A stretch of 64,000 nucleotides of DNA, taken from Lepus europaeus. Taxonomy: Eukaryota; Chordata; Mammalia; Lagomorpha; Leporidae. The position numbers were made by a program, and so were the translations under genes. Below, piece by piece: positions 33,583 to 44,465 of the stretch. The stretch covers positions 120,462,275 to 120,526,274 of the forward strand of contig NC_084834.1 in NCBI RefSeq assembly GCF_033115175.1, written 5' to 3'. The notes under the pieces are model-generated. The model was not told the DNA's origin and did not search any database. It was given only the letters and a program-made list of their open reading frames with translations. Numbering within the stretch: position 1 is the first letter of the stretch; each line of letters begins with the position of its first letter.

Positions 33583-34844
33583 GGCCACGGAACGGTGCCA
33601 CTGGCCCTGGGCATTGTTATGGCCCCGGCCACAACGCGATTAGAGACCTTGATGTTTTAAGAAAAATAATTACCTCTTCGGTGGGCCTCGCTGGAAACAC
33701 TGAGCCTTGTTTTCCCCGTGCGCTCTGGTGGGCAGCTCAGTGGAGCTACTGGAAGTCACATCTGGTGGTATGTCAGTTGCTAAGCGTGCAAAGGTGCTTT
33801 AAAAAAATAGTACCATCATAAAATAAGAAATCTAAAACAAACCAGCAAATCCTCTGTGGCAAAAGATGGAAGGTGACCTTAACACGTACTCGATATCAGA
33901 TTAGGTGTCCCAGTGCCCAAATCGGAACTGATCGTTTTAACACACGTGCATGATACCAAGAGAATCGCAGAACACCTGGGCTTTTCTAAATATTTTAATA
34001 TTTTCTAAATATTAACTAATATTAATCTTTTCTAAATATTTTAATTAACCGCAAAATATGATTTTATATTTGTGTATATGATTGTATGTATGTGACTATA
34101 AATATTTGGTTGTGTGGTGTCTACATATCCTAAAGTGTCTGCTGTTATTCATAATAAGAATAAGGATGAGTTGTTAAAAGGATTGAGCGCGTTCCCTTTG
34201 ACTTGATCTGGTGGCGCTAGAAGTTTCCAGAAGCCAAAATCCAAATCCGCGCAGAATGTATAACTGGGCCAAAAAAAAAAAAAAAATTGAAATGCACACC
34301 TAGGTTTTTTAATTTTAATATGCATTTTCCATGAAGTCTGTCAAGGCCCCTTTGTGTGATCGCCTTTCCTGGATGCTCACCTGGTGTCAGTACCTGGGAA
34401 AGGAGCGCAGGCAGCACTAGAGGAAGGGCCGTCACCTCCCAGAGTCAGGAATAGTGAGGTGTCAGAACTCCAGTGTGGTGTGCTGCAGCCTTGGCCTCAC
34501 AGCAAGAAAGCCCGTCATCGTTTGCAAAAAACGCCATCGTTTCCTCCTGGCCACTCCAGCAGGTGGGCCGGGTGAGTGTTCCCAGTGCAAGGGGAGCCAG
34601 GAGAGCGTGTCTAAGTGGCTCAGGGCTGCGATGGGACTCCAACCCACAGCACTGACTTCGTGTCCCAAGCTGGGGTCCCTCCATGGAAATCCACTCCACT
34701 CCACACGTTTCCCCCAATCTGTAACACATAATGGTTCAACTTCATGTTTCCTACTTTTAAATGAAGAAGTAATGATCATGTCTGAAAATAAAACTATACT
34801 ATGCAATGCTAACAAAGGAAAACACATGCAGAACAGGCAGGATC
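33583..34844. other. Unassigned sequence upstream of the CpG island
   Basis: No gene is recognised. 33983-34050 has imperfect reiteration of ttttctaaatattttaat. An A14 run lies at 34272-34286. Confidence 0.5.
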
Positions 34845-35085
34845 CATTTAGCCTAGCAGTTAACCTGGTTAAGATAACCACATTCCACATCCGGTTCAGC
34901 TCCTGACTCCAGCTTCCTACCCATGTGGATGCTGGGAGGCAGTGGGGATGGCTCAAATAACTGAGCTCCTGCCTCCCACATGGGGGACCTGGGATTGAGC
35001 TCCTGGTCCCAGCCAAGCCTTGGCAGATTGGACATTTGAGGAGGGAACTAGCCAATGGGAACGCGTTCTCTCACACTTCCAAAGG
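34845..35085 (+). mobile_element. CSINE1-type SINE
   Basis: catttagcctagcagttaacctggttaag...gggattgagctcctggtcccag. Confidence 0.72.
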
Positions 35086-35150
35086 GAGGGATGGAGAGAG
35101 AAGAGAGGGGGAGGGGGAGGGGGAGAGGAAGGAGAGAGTGAAAGAGAGAG
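35085..35150. repeat. Purine microsatellite (GGGGGA/GAGA)n
   Basis: A pure A/G tract, the counterpart of the SINE CT tract in reverse sense. Confidence 0.8.
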
Positions 35151-35750
35151 AGCTCATGTCCAATATTGGACAATCAGTGGGTTCTAATTCCTAACTCCAA
35201 CTCCTAACTCCCATTTCCTTTTTTTTTTTTTTTTTTTAAGATTTATTTTATTTATTTGAAAGTCAGAGTTACAGAGGGAGGTAGAGACAGAAGGAGAGGT
35301 TCATCCTCTGGTTCATTCCCCAGATGGCCGCAACGGCTAGAGCTGCACCGATCCGAAGCCAGGAGCCAGGAGCCTCCTCCAGGTCTCCCACGTGGGTGCA
35401 GGGGCCCAAGGACTTGTGCCATCTTCCACTGCTATCCCAGACCACAGCAGAGAGCTGGATCAGAAGAGGAGCAGCCGGGACTAGAACCGGAGCCCATATG
35501 GGATGCCGGCACCTCAGGCCAGGGCGTTAACCCACTGCGCCACAGCACAGGCCCCTCTCATTTCCTTCTAATACAGATTCTGGGAGGTGGAGTTGATGGC
35601 TCAAGTAATTGGAGTCCTGCTATCCACGTGGAAGACCTGGCTTGAACTTCCAGCTTCTAACTGCGGCCCAGCTCAGCTGCAGCCATTGCGGGCATTTAGG
35701 GAGAGAACAAGCGGAATGGGAAGATGGATCTCTCTGTTGTTCTCTCAAAT
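35151..35750 (+). mobile_element. CSINE1-type SINE split by CSINE2
   Basis: The outer element is 35151-35216 and 35557-35750. CTCCCATTTCCTT and CTCTCATTTCCTT mark the imperfect duplicated target. Confidence 0.72.
35217..35556 (-). mobile_element. CSINE2 nested in CSINE1
   Basis: The plus strand reads T20, AAGATTTATTTTATTTATTTG through GCGCCACAGCACAGGCCCC. Confidence 0.88.
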
Positions 35751-36022
35751 AATTTTATTACTTGAATGGCAGAGTTACAGAGAGAAAGAGAGAGATATCT
35801 TCCTTCTGCTGGTTCACTCCCCAAATAGCAGCAAAGGCCAGAGCTGGGCTGAGATGAAGCCAGAAGCCAGAAGTTTCTTCCGGTACCCAAGCACTTGTGC
35901 CATCCTCCGCTGCTTTTCCCAGGCGCGTTAGCAGGGAGCTGGATCTTAAGTGGAGCAGCCGGGACGTGAACCAGCGCCCAGAGAGAACGCCAGCACCGCA
36001 GGCTGTGCCACATCGCCAGTCA
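35748..36022 (-). mobile_element. CSINE2, partly deleted
   Basis: The plus strand reads AATTTTATTACTTGAATGGCAG through GCCACATCGCCAGTCAC. The segment before CCGGTACCCAAGC lacks about 25 bases. Confidence 0.78.
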
Positions 36023-37170
36023 CAGGGGGAGACTTTTTTTTCCCTGGAATTGATGTATAAAGCAGATGATTTTACAGAGAATCAACAGACTTGATCTAAA
36101 AGATATCAAGAATTGTGTACCCAATGAACAGAAAATATGCATTCCGTAGGAAAACATTAGAAATAGTCACAAAAATCAACCAAATTTTAGGTCAAACAAG
36201 AATAAACTTCAAGAATCAAAGTCCATATAGACCACATACTTGGATGAAATTCAGTGAATTAGAAATCTGTAACAGAATCCTATCTACATGGAAAATTTAA
36301 AACTTCCTTTAAAATAACTCTTGTGTTAGAGTGACAAAACTTACCATTTCTCCTAGGACAAAGGTGGTTTACATGTAAGGTGCTAACATTACATAGCTAG
36401 ATATCTTGTTCTCAAAAGTATCCTAGTTTGGATGATAATTTTTTCCTTTTTGTTATTCAATTATTTTTTGATTGAAAGAGGGAGAGAAAGGTCTTCCATC
36501 TGCTGGTTCACTCCTCAAATGGCCACAATGACTGAAACTAGGCCAATCCGAAGCCATGAGCCAGGAGCTTCCTCTGGGTCTCCCATGCAGGTGTAGGGGC
36601 CCAAGCACTTGGGCCACCTTCTATTGCTTTCCCAGGCCACAGCAGAGAGCTGGATCAGAAGAGGAGCGGCCAGGATAGGAACCAGCGTCCTTGTGGGATG
36701 CCCATGCCACAGGAGGAGGATTAGTTTACTACTAATAGTACTACTACTATTATTACTACTACTACTACTAGCTGGCCCCTAGGTGATAATTTTTATAATA
36801 AATAATCCAGAACTGAAGTTGGAATTTATTCAGAATGTAAGGACAAAACATAAAGAAAAAGTTGTGGATTATAAGACCAGAAAATTCTTAAATTTTGTAG
36901 CCAATAATGCATACATTAGAACATAAGATTGAAAATAAACTAAGCATATAACTCCAGAATGAAAATAAACAACCACAAAAAAAAGATGAAGAAATGAAAG
37001 CAGGAGTTAATGAAATAAAAACCACGCCAAACAGATTTAACCAATAAAGCATGTATTCTTAGAGAAAGAAAATACTGACTAGGCTCTAGCCCATCAGCCA
37101 AGAGACACAAAAAGTAAACATTTCACATTCAAAGAAATGACAAAGGCAGAGTTTTTAAAATGTAGCTGAA
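36023..37170 (+). mobile_element. Old L1 ORF2 debris, split by SINE
   Basis: ttcagtgaattagaaatctgtaacag and aatgaaataaaaaccacgcc follow the L1 ORF2 path. Many frame breaks; no intact protein. Interrupted at 36440-36780. Confidence 0.6.
36440..36780 (-). mobile_element. CSINE2 with (CTA)n
   Basis: The plus strand reads TTTTTTGATTGAAAGAGGGAG through CTAGCTGGCCCC. A (TAC/TAT)n trinucleotide tract at 36731-36771 lies within the tRNA-like head. Confidence 0.82.
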
Positions 37171-38520
37171 ACAGAAGATCCCCCCCCCCCAAAAAAAAAA
37201 AACAAAAACAAAACTGGGTTGGGAAGGGAAGGGGGAGAATGGCTGATTTGTCGAAGGAACTGAAAAGATAATCAGATATTTTCCTCTAAAATGACACCTG
37301 CTGGGGAGGAGCTGCCTTCTCCCCTGTGCCCTTGACTCTCTCCTTCCTTCTTTCCTGATGTCAGGGAAGGCCTGCCACTTGTCCAAGGACATACACAGGC
37401 TCTCTCTCTTTCACCCTCCCCAGCCCCCCACATTCTCCCTCCCTTCCCTTCCTTTGTTTGGAAGTGTGAGAGAGCAAGCCAGCACACTCCCATTGCCGCT
37501 GTCGCCAAGGACATAATTGTCATGTGTGAATACACGGAGGGACTTCACGGGGAGAGACGGTGACTGTACGGATGCAGGCACCCGCGTCACAATCACAGTC
37601 GGGATGACAGGGATTTGGGCCAAGGTCACAGTGGGAAGAGGAAGCTAACGTGAGCTTTTGGGCAGGACCTGCTGGATTCACTCAGTGCTCTGGGGTTGCT
37701 TGTACATGGGAATGTCTAACAGGAATTGATGTCTTAAGCACCCTTCGATTGCCCAGAGAAGAGCTGAAAATAGACACGCTACTGGGACAGTCCTGTCATT
37801 TGTCACCGGCGGGTGAGCCAGGATTCCGCGCGAGTGCCTGTGTCTTGATTTTCACTGTCCACCTGTGTCTTGATTTTCACTGTCCAGATGGTGCCCTGTT
37901 GGTAAGTCGGAACTCCCAGTCTCAGCTCCCCAACTGCAGTGTCCCTATGTCTATGACATCCACACAAAGACCTGTTTGCCAAGGGAACTTTCTTGGGACA
38001 CTGTGGGTACCCAGGAAACTCCTGTCACTCTGGGTCCCCACTACCTAAGAGCAGTTGAGCTCCCACTGCACTTCTGCTACCAGAGACAGTACGTGCCTCA
38101 CTTGGGCATTCCATTCAGTGTGTTCTCCCAGCTGACCCGCAAATCAGCATTCTTTGCATGGAGCCCAAGCCAATAGCAATGAAAGCTCTTTGTCCCATGG
38201 ATCCCACAGTGACTGCAGTCTGGCCACAAATCACACGGGCCGCCTGAGTCATGAACCTGCAGTGGCTGGCAGCCTGACCAGCTGTCATCTGTCACCCCTG
38301 TTCCTATGCCGTGAAAACAGACTCATGGGGGCAGGGCTGCCCTTGAACCCTTTCACTCCTACCGCATGTGGCCAGGGGTGGCTCTCAACGTGGACCCCAC
38401 TGTGTACCTGTACATACACGTGGACTGCCCAGTGCCATACACTTCTGATTGCTGAGCAGCCTGGGGTGTGGCTGTCCAAGAAAATGACTCGGGGATATTG
38501 TCCACGTTCCTTTCTGTTAT
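37171..38520. other. Unassigned intergenic sequence
   Basis: No gene is recognised. C10A13 lies at 37180-37203. A perfect 25-bp tandem duplication lies at 37837-37886. The rest is moderately GC-rich. Confidence 0.5.
37837..37886. repeat. Perfect 25-bp tandem duplication
   Basis: cctgtgtcttgattttcact + gtcca is present twice head to tail without mismatch. Confidence 0.95.
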
Positions 38521-38824
38521 TGCTTATTATTTTTGTTTGGAAGGCAGAGCAACTGAGTGAAAAAGAAAGATACCTTCTATTCACTGGTTTACTCCCTAGA
38601 TGCCTGCAATAATCAGTCCGTAGCCAGGAGCCAGGAATGCTATCTGGGTCTCCCACTTAGATGGCAGGGACCCAAGTACTTGAACCATCAACGGCTGCCT
38701 CCCAGCGGGGTATGCACTAGCAGGGAGCTGAATTTAAAATGGAGGCAGAATTTGATCTCAGACACTCCATGGGACGAGGGCATCCCAAGAAACAGCTTAA
38801 CCTGCTGTGCCACCACGTCCACCC
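38521..38824 (-). mobile_element. CSINE1-type SINE
   Basis: The plus strand reads TTATTTTTGTTTGGAAGGCAGAG through CTGTGCCACCACGTCCACCC. Confidence 0.75.
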
Positions 38825-38974
38825 ATGTTTCTTCACCAACCAATACAATAATGGCTGAAATCAAGTTGAATAAAACCCACACTGGAGGGGCTTGTGCACA
38901 AAGTCCAAAATTCTTTCCTTTCAGCAGTCTGAAGACACTATTTTGCTTTTCCTTCCAGTGTAGCTCTTGAGAAA

Positions 38975-39145
38975 TCCAGGTCTCTCATGTGGCAGGGACC
39001 CAAGTACCCACGCCATCACCTGCATTCTCCCAGGGTGTGCATTAGTAGGAATTGGAAGTGGAGTAGGCAGGACTTGAACCTGGCACTGCTATGGGATGTA
39101 GGCATCCCACGTGGCAATGTAACTGCTGTGCCACATGCCCACCCC
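38975..39145 (-). mobile_element. CSINE1-type fragment
   Basis: The plus strand reads ccaggtctctcatgtggcagg through gtgccacatgcccacccc. It lacks the 3' tail. Confidence 0.7.
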
Positions 39146-39394
39146 AAAAACACTTTTAGGTGAACTCCTTTCATTCTGGAAGCTTCTATTTCTCTCCTTC
39201 CTAATGTTTATTGTCTAAATGTGGGGTTTTGTCTCCAACTTGATTTTCTCTGAGTCCTTTTAATGAAGACCTCAGACTTTATCCTTTGAGGACATTTGTT
39301 CACATTTTCTTTTTTATGCTGGTATTACTGCCTCGATGTTGGCACCTGCATTCATATTCTCCACACAGCTTAGCTTTTCTTTTGTACTTTCAAG

Positions 39395-39720
39395 CCGTTA
39401 CAGAGTTTGGAACAGAGTGGTGATTTGATGTAGCCTACATTTAAGAAACATCACTGTGAGGGCAGGGAACCAGAGAAACTGTTCAGGAAGTGTTCCACGG
39501 TCCAGGGAGAGGATGGCGGCTTGGTCACAGGCACTAGGGAAGGAGGTGAGCTGTGGTCTGATGACAGACAGGCCTGGGCTAATGGTACCACCAGAAGCTG
39601 CTAATGAATGGAACGGTGTGTATGCAAGACAGAGAAACAATCAGGACAAAAAGTGTTTGGCCTGTGCAAGAGCAGGAATGGTGGCAGGACTGACTTAGAA
39701 GCTGAGATATTAAATACCTA
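39395..39720 (+). mobile_element. Ancient mammal-wide repeat (family unnamed)
   Basis: agagtggtgatttgatgtagc...catcactgtgagggcaggg...gagaggatggcggcttgg...gtgtttggcctgtgcaagag resembles a dispersed old mammalian repeat that I recognise but cannot name. Confidence 0.45.
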
Positions 39721-39899
39721 GATTATGTGTCTAGAATGCAGAAAAAGGCAGGAGTTAAGAGATACATTCTGAAACTGACCCAGGAGTAAACATTTATGTG
39801 TATCCCCTAGGATACTCCCACATTTAATAGTTTGGAAGGTATTTCACAACAACGTAAATATATTTAGCACTACTGAACTGTCCCACTTAAAAACGCTTA

Positions 39900-40150
39900 A
39901 GGGGTGGTAGCAGGATGCCAGTTGGAACCCCTGGATCCCACAGCAGAGACTGGCTTCTACTTCCTGCTCCACTCCCAATTCCAGCCTCCTGCTGACACAC
40001 ATCCTGGGAGGCAGCAGGCGATGGCTCAAGTAGTTGGGTCTCTGCCACCCACGTGAGAGACCTGGACTGAGACCCCGGCTCCCGGCTTCAGTCTAGTCCA
40101 GCCCCAGTGGATGGGAGCTCCTTTTCTCTTTAAAGTAAACTTTTAAGAAA
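39900..40150 (+). mobile_element. CSINE1-type SINE
   Basis: gacacacatcctgggaggcagcaggcgatggctcaag...ccgaggctcccggcttcagtc pattern. Confidence 0.7.
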
Positions 40151-40654
40151 ATGGGGAAATCTGCACATTAAATGCTGCTGGAAGATGACACAAGGGGAAC
40201 GCTGTCCCCTGGACTGGAGCGAAGGATTGGAGTAGTTCAAGAAAAACAGGTGGGTGGTAGGGCCAGAAAAGGCGAGTATAGACCACTCTGCTCCAAGAAC
40301 TTTGGCTCTGAGTGCACAGAAGGGAATGGGAGGGTCTGGGAAGTTCATCAATGGGAGATTCACAGCGGGAGGGACGGATGTGGGTGGGACCAGGCCCACA
40401 GCACAGAGGACCCAGCAGGGCGGGCTTCCAAGGAGCAGAGCAGGTGCCTCACTGTATGGACACCAACAGAAACTATTTCTTTTATTTGGAACTCTGAAAA
40501 TAAATGACAGTTGGTTAAAAAAAAATGTGTGTGGCATCTAAGTTCAGGGATTTCCCCACAGCCCATTCATGATAAAGTTCAATCTGAATAAGTTATAGTT
40601 AATTTTAGAATTAATACTGCTAGTGTAAAACTATAAACTATTTGTAAGAAAGAG
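40151..40654. other. Unassigned sequence downstream of CEP135
   Basis: No gene or repeat is recognised. One extra minus-strand AATAAA at 40481-40486. Confidence 0.5.
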
Positions 40655-42339
40655 AAAATATACTGACTGCAAAGTTTATTAGCAAATGTATATCAAGTTC
40701 CATAATTTAAAATTATTTAAAACAAAGTTAAAAACATCTGTAAAAGGTCAAAACATTCAAAATTTTAGGACAAAACTAATTTTTAAAAAAATTGTAGCAT
40801 CATAGTTATGAAAATAACAATTATGGCAAGCTATACATTTTTAAATTATAGAAAACATTATAAAATATCTAACAAAATATGTCTTGCTGTTGCTTTGGGG
40901 GAAAAGTTAGGGACAGATATTTATTTACATATATTTATCAAAGTGGTTTCCACGTGCCCCTGCCAACAGTCTCACTCCTCTCCGATACTGCCGTAATGGA
41001 GCCCACCCAAGGGCGACGGGGACAGACGTGACATGGACGGTGGCGGGGCAGCCCTAGCCCAGGCACACGGAGGGGCTCCAGAGGGCACGCCCCGCATAGC
41101 TGACACGCTCGCGTCAAAGAGAGGGGCACCTGCCGCCTCAGCTACACGCTGCACACGCCAACTCCGCTTTACTAAACACCAGGGCAAAATGCATCCTGAC
41201 TGGCTTTGCACTTCCCCAGGCCGGCTTCTGAGTTCTTTCTCAGTCATAATGAAATCTAGGATGAACAGGATTTTCTTCACATATATGGTTAAGACACGAT
41301 TAATTTTTGTAACTGACACTCTCTTTTATACTTTTCTTTGGTTAATATATGTATAAACCTAAGTTCTTAAATGTTGAAACTTTGAGAATTAATTGTAAAA
41401 AGCTGTTTTCAATTTATATGCCACAGTTCAGTGTTCACATGCTGTTTGAAAACACTAGCAAATTAGAATATGCAGTTCAGAGGCAAAAACTGATATTATT
41501 GGATGTATTTTGGAATGTCAACAATAATCTTTACTATATTTACCTATATCTTTTCATTCTCTGAAATTTTAGATTAACACACTAAGAAATTTCATTTCTG
41601 AAAACTGCCCCAAATTTTCGTTCGACAGTTTTATAAAACTTTGAGTACAGCTTTTAGCTTGATTCTGATATAATTTCTCTTATATGAAAAGTTCATGTGA
41701 TAGCCAAAGTAGCAGTGTACCTAACAAATCAACCTTTCCCATTACAGTTCTTCTGTTGGGCAATAGCAAATTATGTAGGGTAATAACTATTTTATCAAGA
41801 CCTCTGCTATTACAATAAGACTAAAATTGAATATATTTCACTTAATGACAGCAAATCTGTGAATAATTAATTTTACATTTAAAATATAAAAGTTAAACAT
41901 GCCAGCATAGCATTAACACTGAGAATTCTCTGTGGCTAATTAAGATAAGGGTTATAAACAGGCAAAAAAACACATTGAAAACATGCAATATAAGAATATT
42001 AACATACTTATACCATGGCTCATTAAGAAACAGATTATTAAAGTATGACGTGAATAATACATTATATTAACTCACAGTATAAACACATTTTGGGAGTAAA
42101 TTAAGTGAGGAAATAATAAAAAACCAGTTAAGCACTATTCGTATATATTTTGTTCTGTCCCATATATGAAAATATACAGTTTTTTAAAGCAAACTTTTTT
42201 ACATAAATATTCACTGATTTAAATACAAGCTGGCAGAGGTAGAATTTGGTCCATGTTCATGATTTTCAGGAACAAGTACTTCAAATGCTTCATTTCTATT
42301 CTTTATCATCCACAGAGAAATTCAGGGAAGGCCATTATT
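40655..42339 (-). other. CEP135: Probable CEP135 terminal 3'UTR exon
   Basis: A good minus-strand acceptor (ccctctctgtttcag|AATAATGG, AG at 42340-42341) lies downstream of the donor that follows the stop codon. After it comes about 1.7 kb of AT-rich sequence free of recognisable SINE or L1 copies, in contrast to all flanking DNA. Minus-strand AATAAA hexamers lie at 40920-40925 and 40675-40680, with another at 40481-40486. The length fits a human 3'UTR of under 2 kb as I recall it. The exact end is unknown. If the donor at 46276 is not used, the UTR would instead run on from 46277. Confidence 0.5.
40675..40680 (-). terminator. Candidate poly(A) signal AATAAA for CEP135
   Basis: A canonical hexamer on the minus strand, followed within 40 bases by a pyrimidine-rich stretch (ttttctctttctt) that could serve as the downstream element. 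The competing hexamer at 40920-40925 would give a shorter UTR. Confidence 0.4.
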
Positions 42340-42759
42340 CTGAAACAGAGAGGGCTTGAGAGAAAAAGGACAGTTACTCAACGCAGTCGTACCAAATGAG
42401 ACTCAATGTGAATCTAATAAAAACTTGTGCCCCAGACCAGTTCCACCTGAGAACAGTTCTTCGTACAGAGTCCTGGTTTGTACTTCCTCCTTCCTGCACC
42501 GCACACCCATCAGTGAGCGCGTGTGATCCTGGGACACAGCAACGGGAAATCTGCATGTGGTCTCTGGCCCTGGCACCTGGCACACAGCTCCTTGGAAACC
42601 CTGCAGTGACTGGGCGCCTTCTGCATGCTAACGAGATGCCTGGAGGCTGGAGGTCCCCAGGCAACACAGAATGGGGACTGGTCAGGCACAGCCACGGCAA
42701 AGGCCGAGGCATAACCCCGGGAGAGGGGAGAGCACAAGGCTGAGCCCCCAGAGGCCAAA
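42340..42759. other. CEP135 3'UTR-intron sequence, unassigned
   Basis: No repeat is recognised. It contains the polypyrimidine tract and acceptor of the presumed 3'UTR exon (42340-42360). Confidence 0.5.
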
Positions 42760-43300
42760 GATGGAATCAATCAGGCCCGTGTAACGGAGCCCCCACAAGA
42801 GCCAAAAGGGTCTGGGTTCTCTCTTCCGGGCAGCTGAGCCACTTGCAAATGTCCAGAGAAAGGCGTGTCCGGTGAGGGCACAGAAGCTCTGGGCTGCTCC
42901 CCACACACGGCTGGCATCCGGCTGTCCAGCTGTCCCCTCTGCCGTTCCCTTTGTAATCAACAGGTACATGGAGGTACAGGGCCACCCTGAGACCTGCGAG
43001 GTGCACGAGCAAACTAACCGAACCTGAGGAGGGGTCGTGGGGACCCTGAACGACAGCAGACAGTTCAGAAGCACAGGTCACAGCCTGGAGTGGGCATCAG
43101 CATCCGAGGGGTGTGCAGAACGCGTGTCTTACGGGACCGCGCCCTTGACCTGTGGGATCTGCCACGATCTCCAGCGTCAGGACTGGCACCCAGGAAGTGG
43201 CGGCCGGTGTTGGAGGTGCTGGGCTGAGTGGTGTCTGAGAACAGGGCGCACACTGGGTTTCTCCTGTCTCAGACAGTGCGTGTCAGCGAGCGACTGTCAA
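42760..43300 (+). mobile_element. Ancient LTR-type repeat (family unnamed)
   Basis: gtgtaacggagcccccacaagagcc, ctaaccgaacctgaggaggggtcgtggg, cagttcagaagcacaggtcacagcctgg and acgggaccgcgcccttgacctgtggg follow the order of a dispersed mammalian LTR-like repeat. Non-coding. Confidence 0.5.
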
Positions 43301-43379
43301 CTACAGAGCACAAACTGAAGCTGGGTGATCTATGTTCACTATGGGAGCGACACCAACCTGAGAGTCGATTTCACAGCTG

Positions 43380-44060
43380 AGCGGTTCACTTCTGAGTGCT
43401 TCTAGGGCGATCTCTTAGCAAATGGGAATGGGAATGGCTCACTAATGACACTTTGAAAACCGCAGGATGACAAACTGGGGCTTTGTTAATGGCTGTAAAG
43501 TTCTGACCCACATGTACTAGGACAGCACACTCCCAGACAGGGAGAGGAAGAGTGCTGGTGAAGATGCGGAGGGCAGGAAGGCGGCCAGGTGCGGCCAGGT
43601 GGAGAGGGTCTGGCCGGCCCTCAGACAGTGGCAGGGACTCCCCTCTGACCAGCAATCCCACGCCCAGGTCTGACCCAAAGACACGACACCAGGGATGAAG
43701 CAGACCCCGCACACCGGTGCCCAGCGCACATCGCCCCCACAGCCCAAACTGCCCAAAGCATACACAATGGTGCCTACAGCAACACAGAGGAGCTGCACAA
43801 ACAGGATTCCAAGTGCAATCAGGGGCACACAAGAGAACGAACCCTGTCTGGTATCACAGACATGAGCATCCAGGATAGGCAAGTTCACAGGGGATGGGAA
43901 GGTGGGCACTGGGAGGCAGTTACCGTTCACTGGGTACAGAATTCTGTTGTGGAGTGATTAAGAGGTTTTGGAAACAGATAATGGTGATGGTGTACAACAC
44001 TATGAATCTAGTGCCACTGAATTGTGCACTTAAGAAAAAGTAATTTAAAAATGTAAAATG
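43380..44060 (+). mobile_element. Old L1 3' part
   Basis: gaggttttggaaacagataatggtgatgg and ctagtgccactgaattgtgcacttaag are L1M 3'UTR landmarks. The upstream part is strongly diverged and GC-rich. Confidence 0.65.
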
Positions 44061-44160
44061 GAACATTTTATGTATATTTTATAATTCTCTAACAGTTTCT
44101 TATTTGCCACAGCATTAGCAACTGCTGCAGTCCACTGTGCTCTATTTTTTGTTTGTTTGT

Positions 44161-44465
44161 TTTAGATTTATTTTATTGACAGAGACGGGGGAGAGAGACA
44201 GAGATCTTCCATCCTCTGTTCACTTTCCAAACGACTACAATAGCCAGGGCTGGGTCAGGCTGAAGGCAAGAGCCAGCAACTCCACCTGGGCCTCCTATGT
44301 GGGTGGCAGGGGCCCAAGCATTTGGGCTACGGTGTGCTGCCTTCCCAGGTGCATTGGCAGGGTGCTGGGCTGGAAGGGGATCAGTCGGGTCACAAACTGA
44401 TGCCCCGATATGGGGTGCCAGTGTCTCACGGCTGCGTGACACACTGCACAACCACAACCCCGGCC
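44161..44465 (-). mobile_element. CSINE1-type SINE
   Basis: The plus strand reads TTTAGATTTATTTTATTGACAG through ACACTGCACAACCACAACCCCGGCC. Confidence 0.78.

Noticed and set aside
32217-33660. Overlapping long open frames (up to 354 codons) on both strands
   Set aside because: They are by-products of GC-rich, stop-poor CpG-island DNA: low-complexity Arg/Ala/Pro/Gly peptides, no recognisable domains, frames open on both strands at once.
36023-37170. Possible functional reverse transcriptase
   Set aside because: Only fragmentary L1 ORF2 similarity with many stops and a SINE insertion; no intact frame.
42382-42771. Overlapping 86-130-codon ORFs near the CEP135 3' end
   Set aside because: No frame has a splice context or recognisable protein. 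The region lies in the presumed 3'UTR intron and an old LTR-like repeat.
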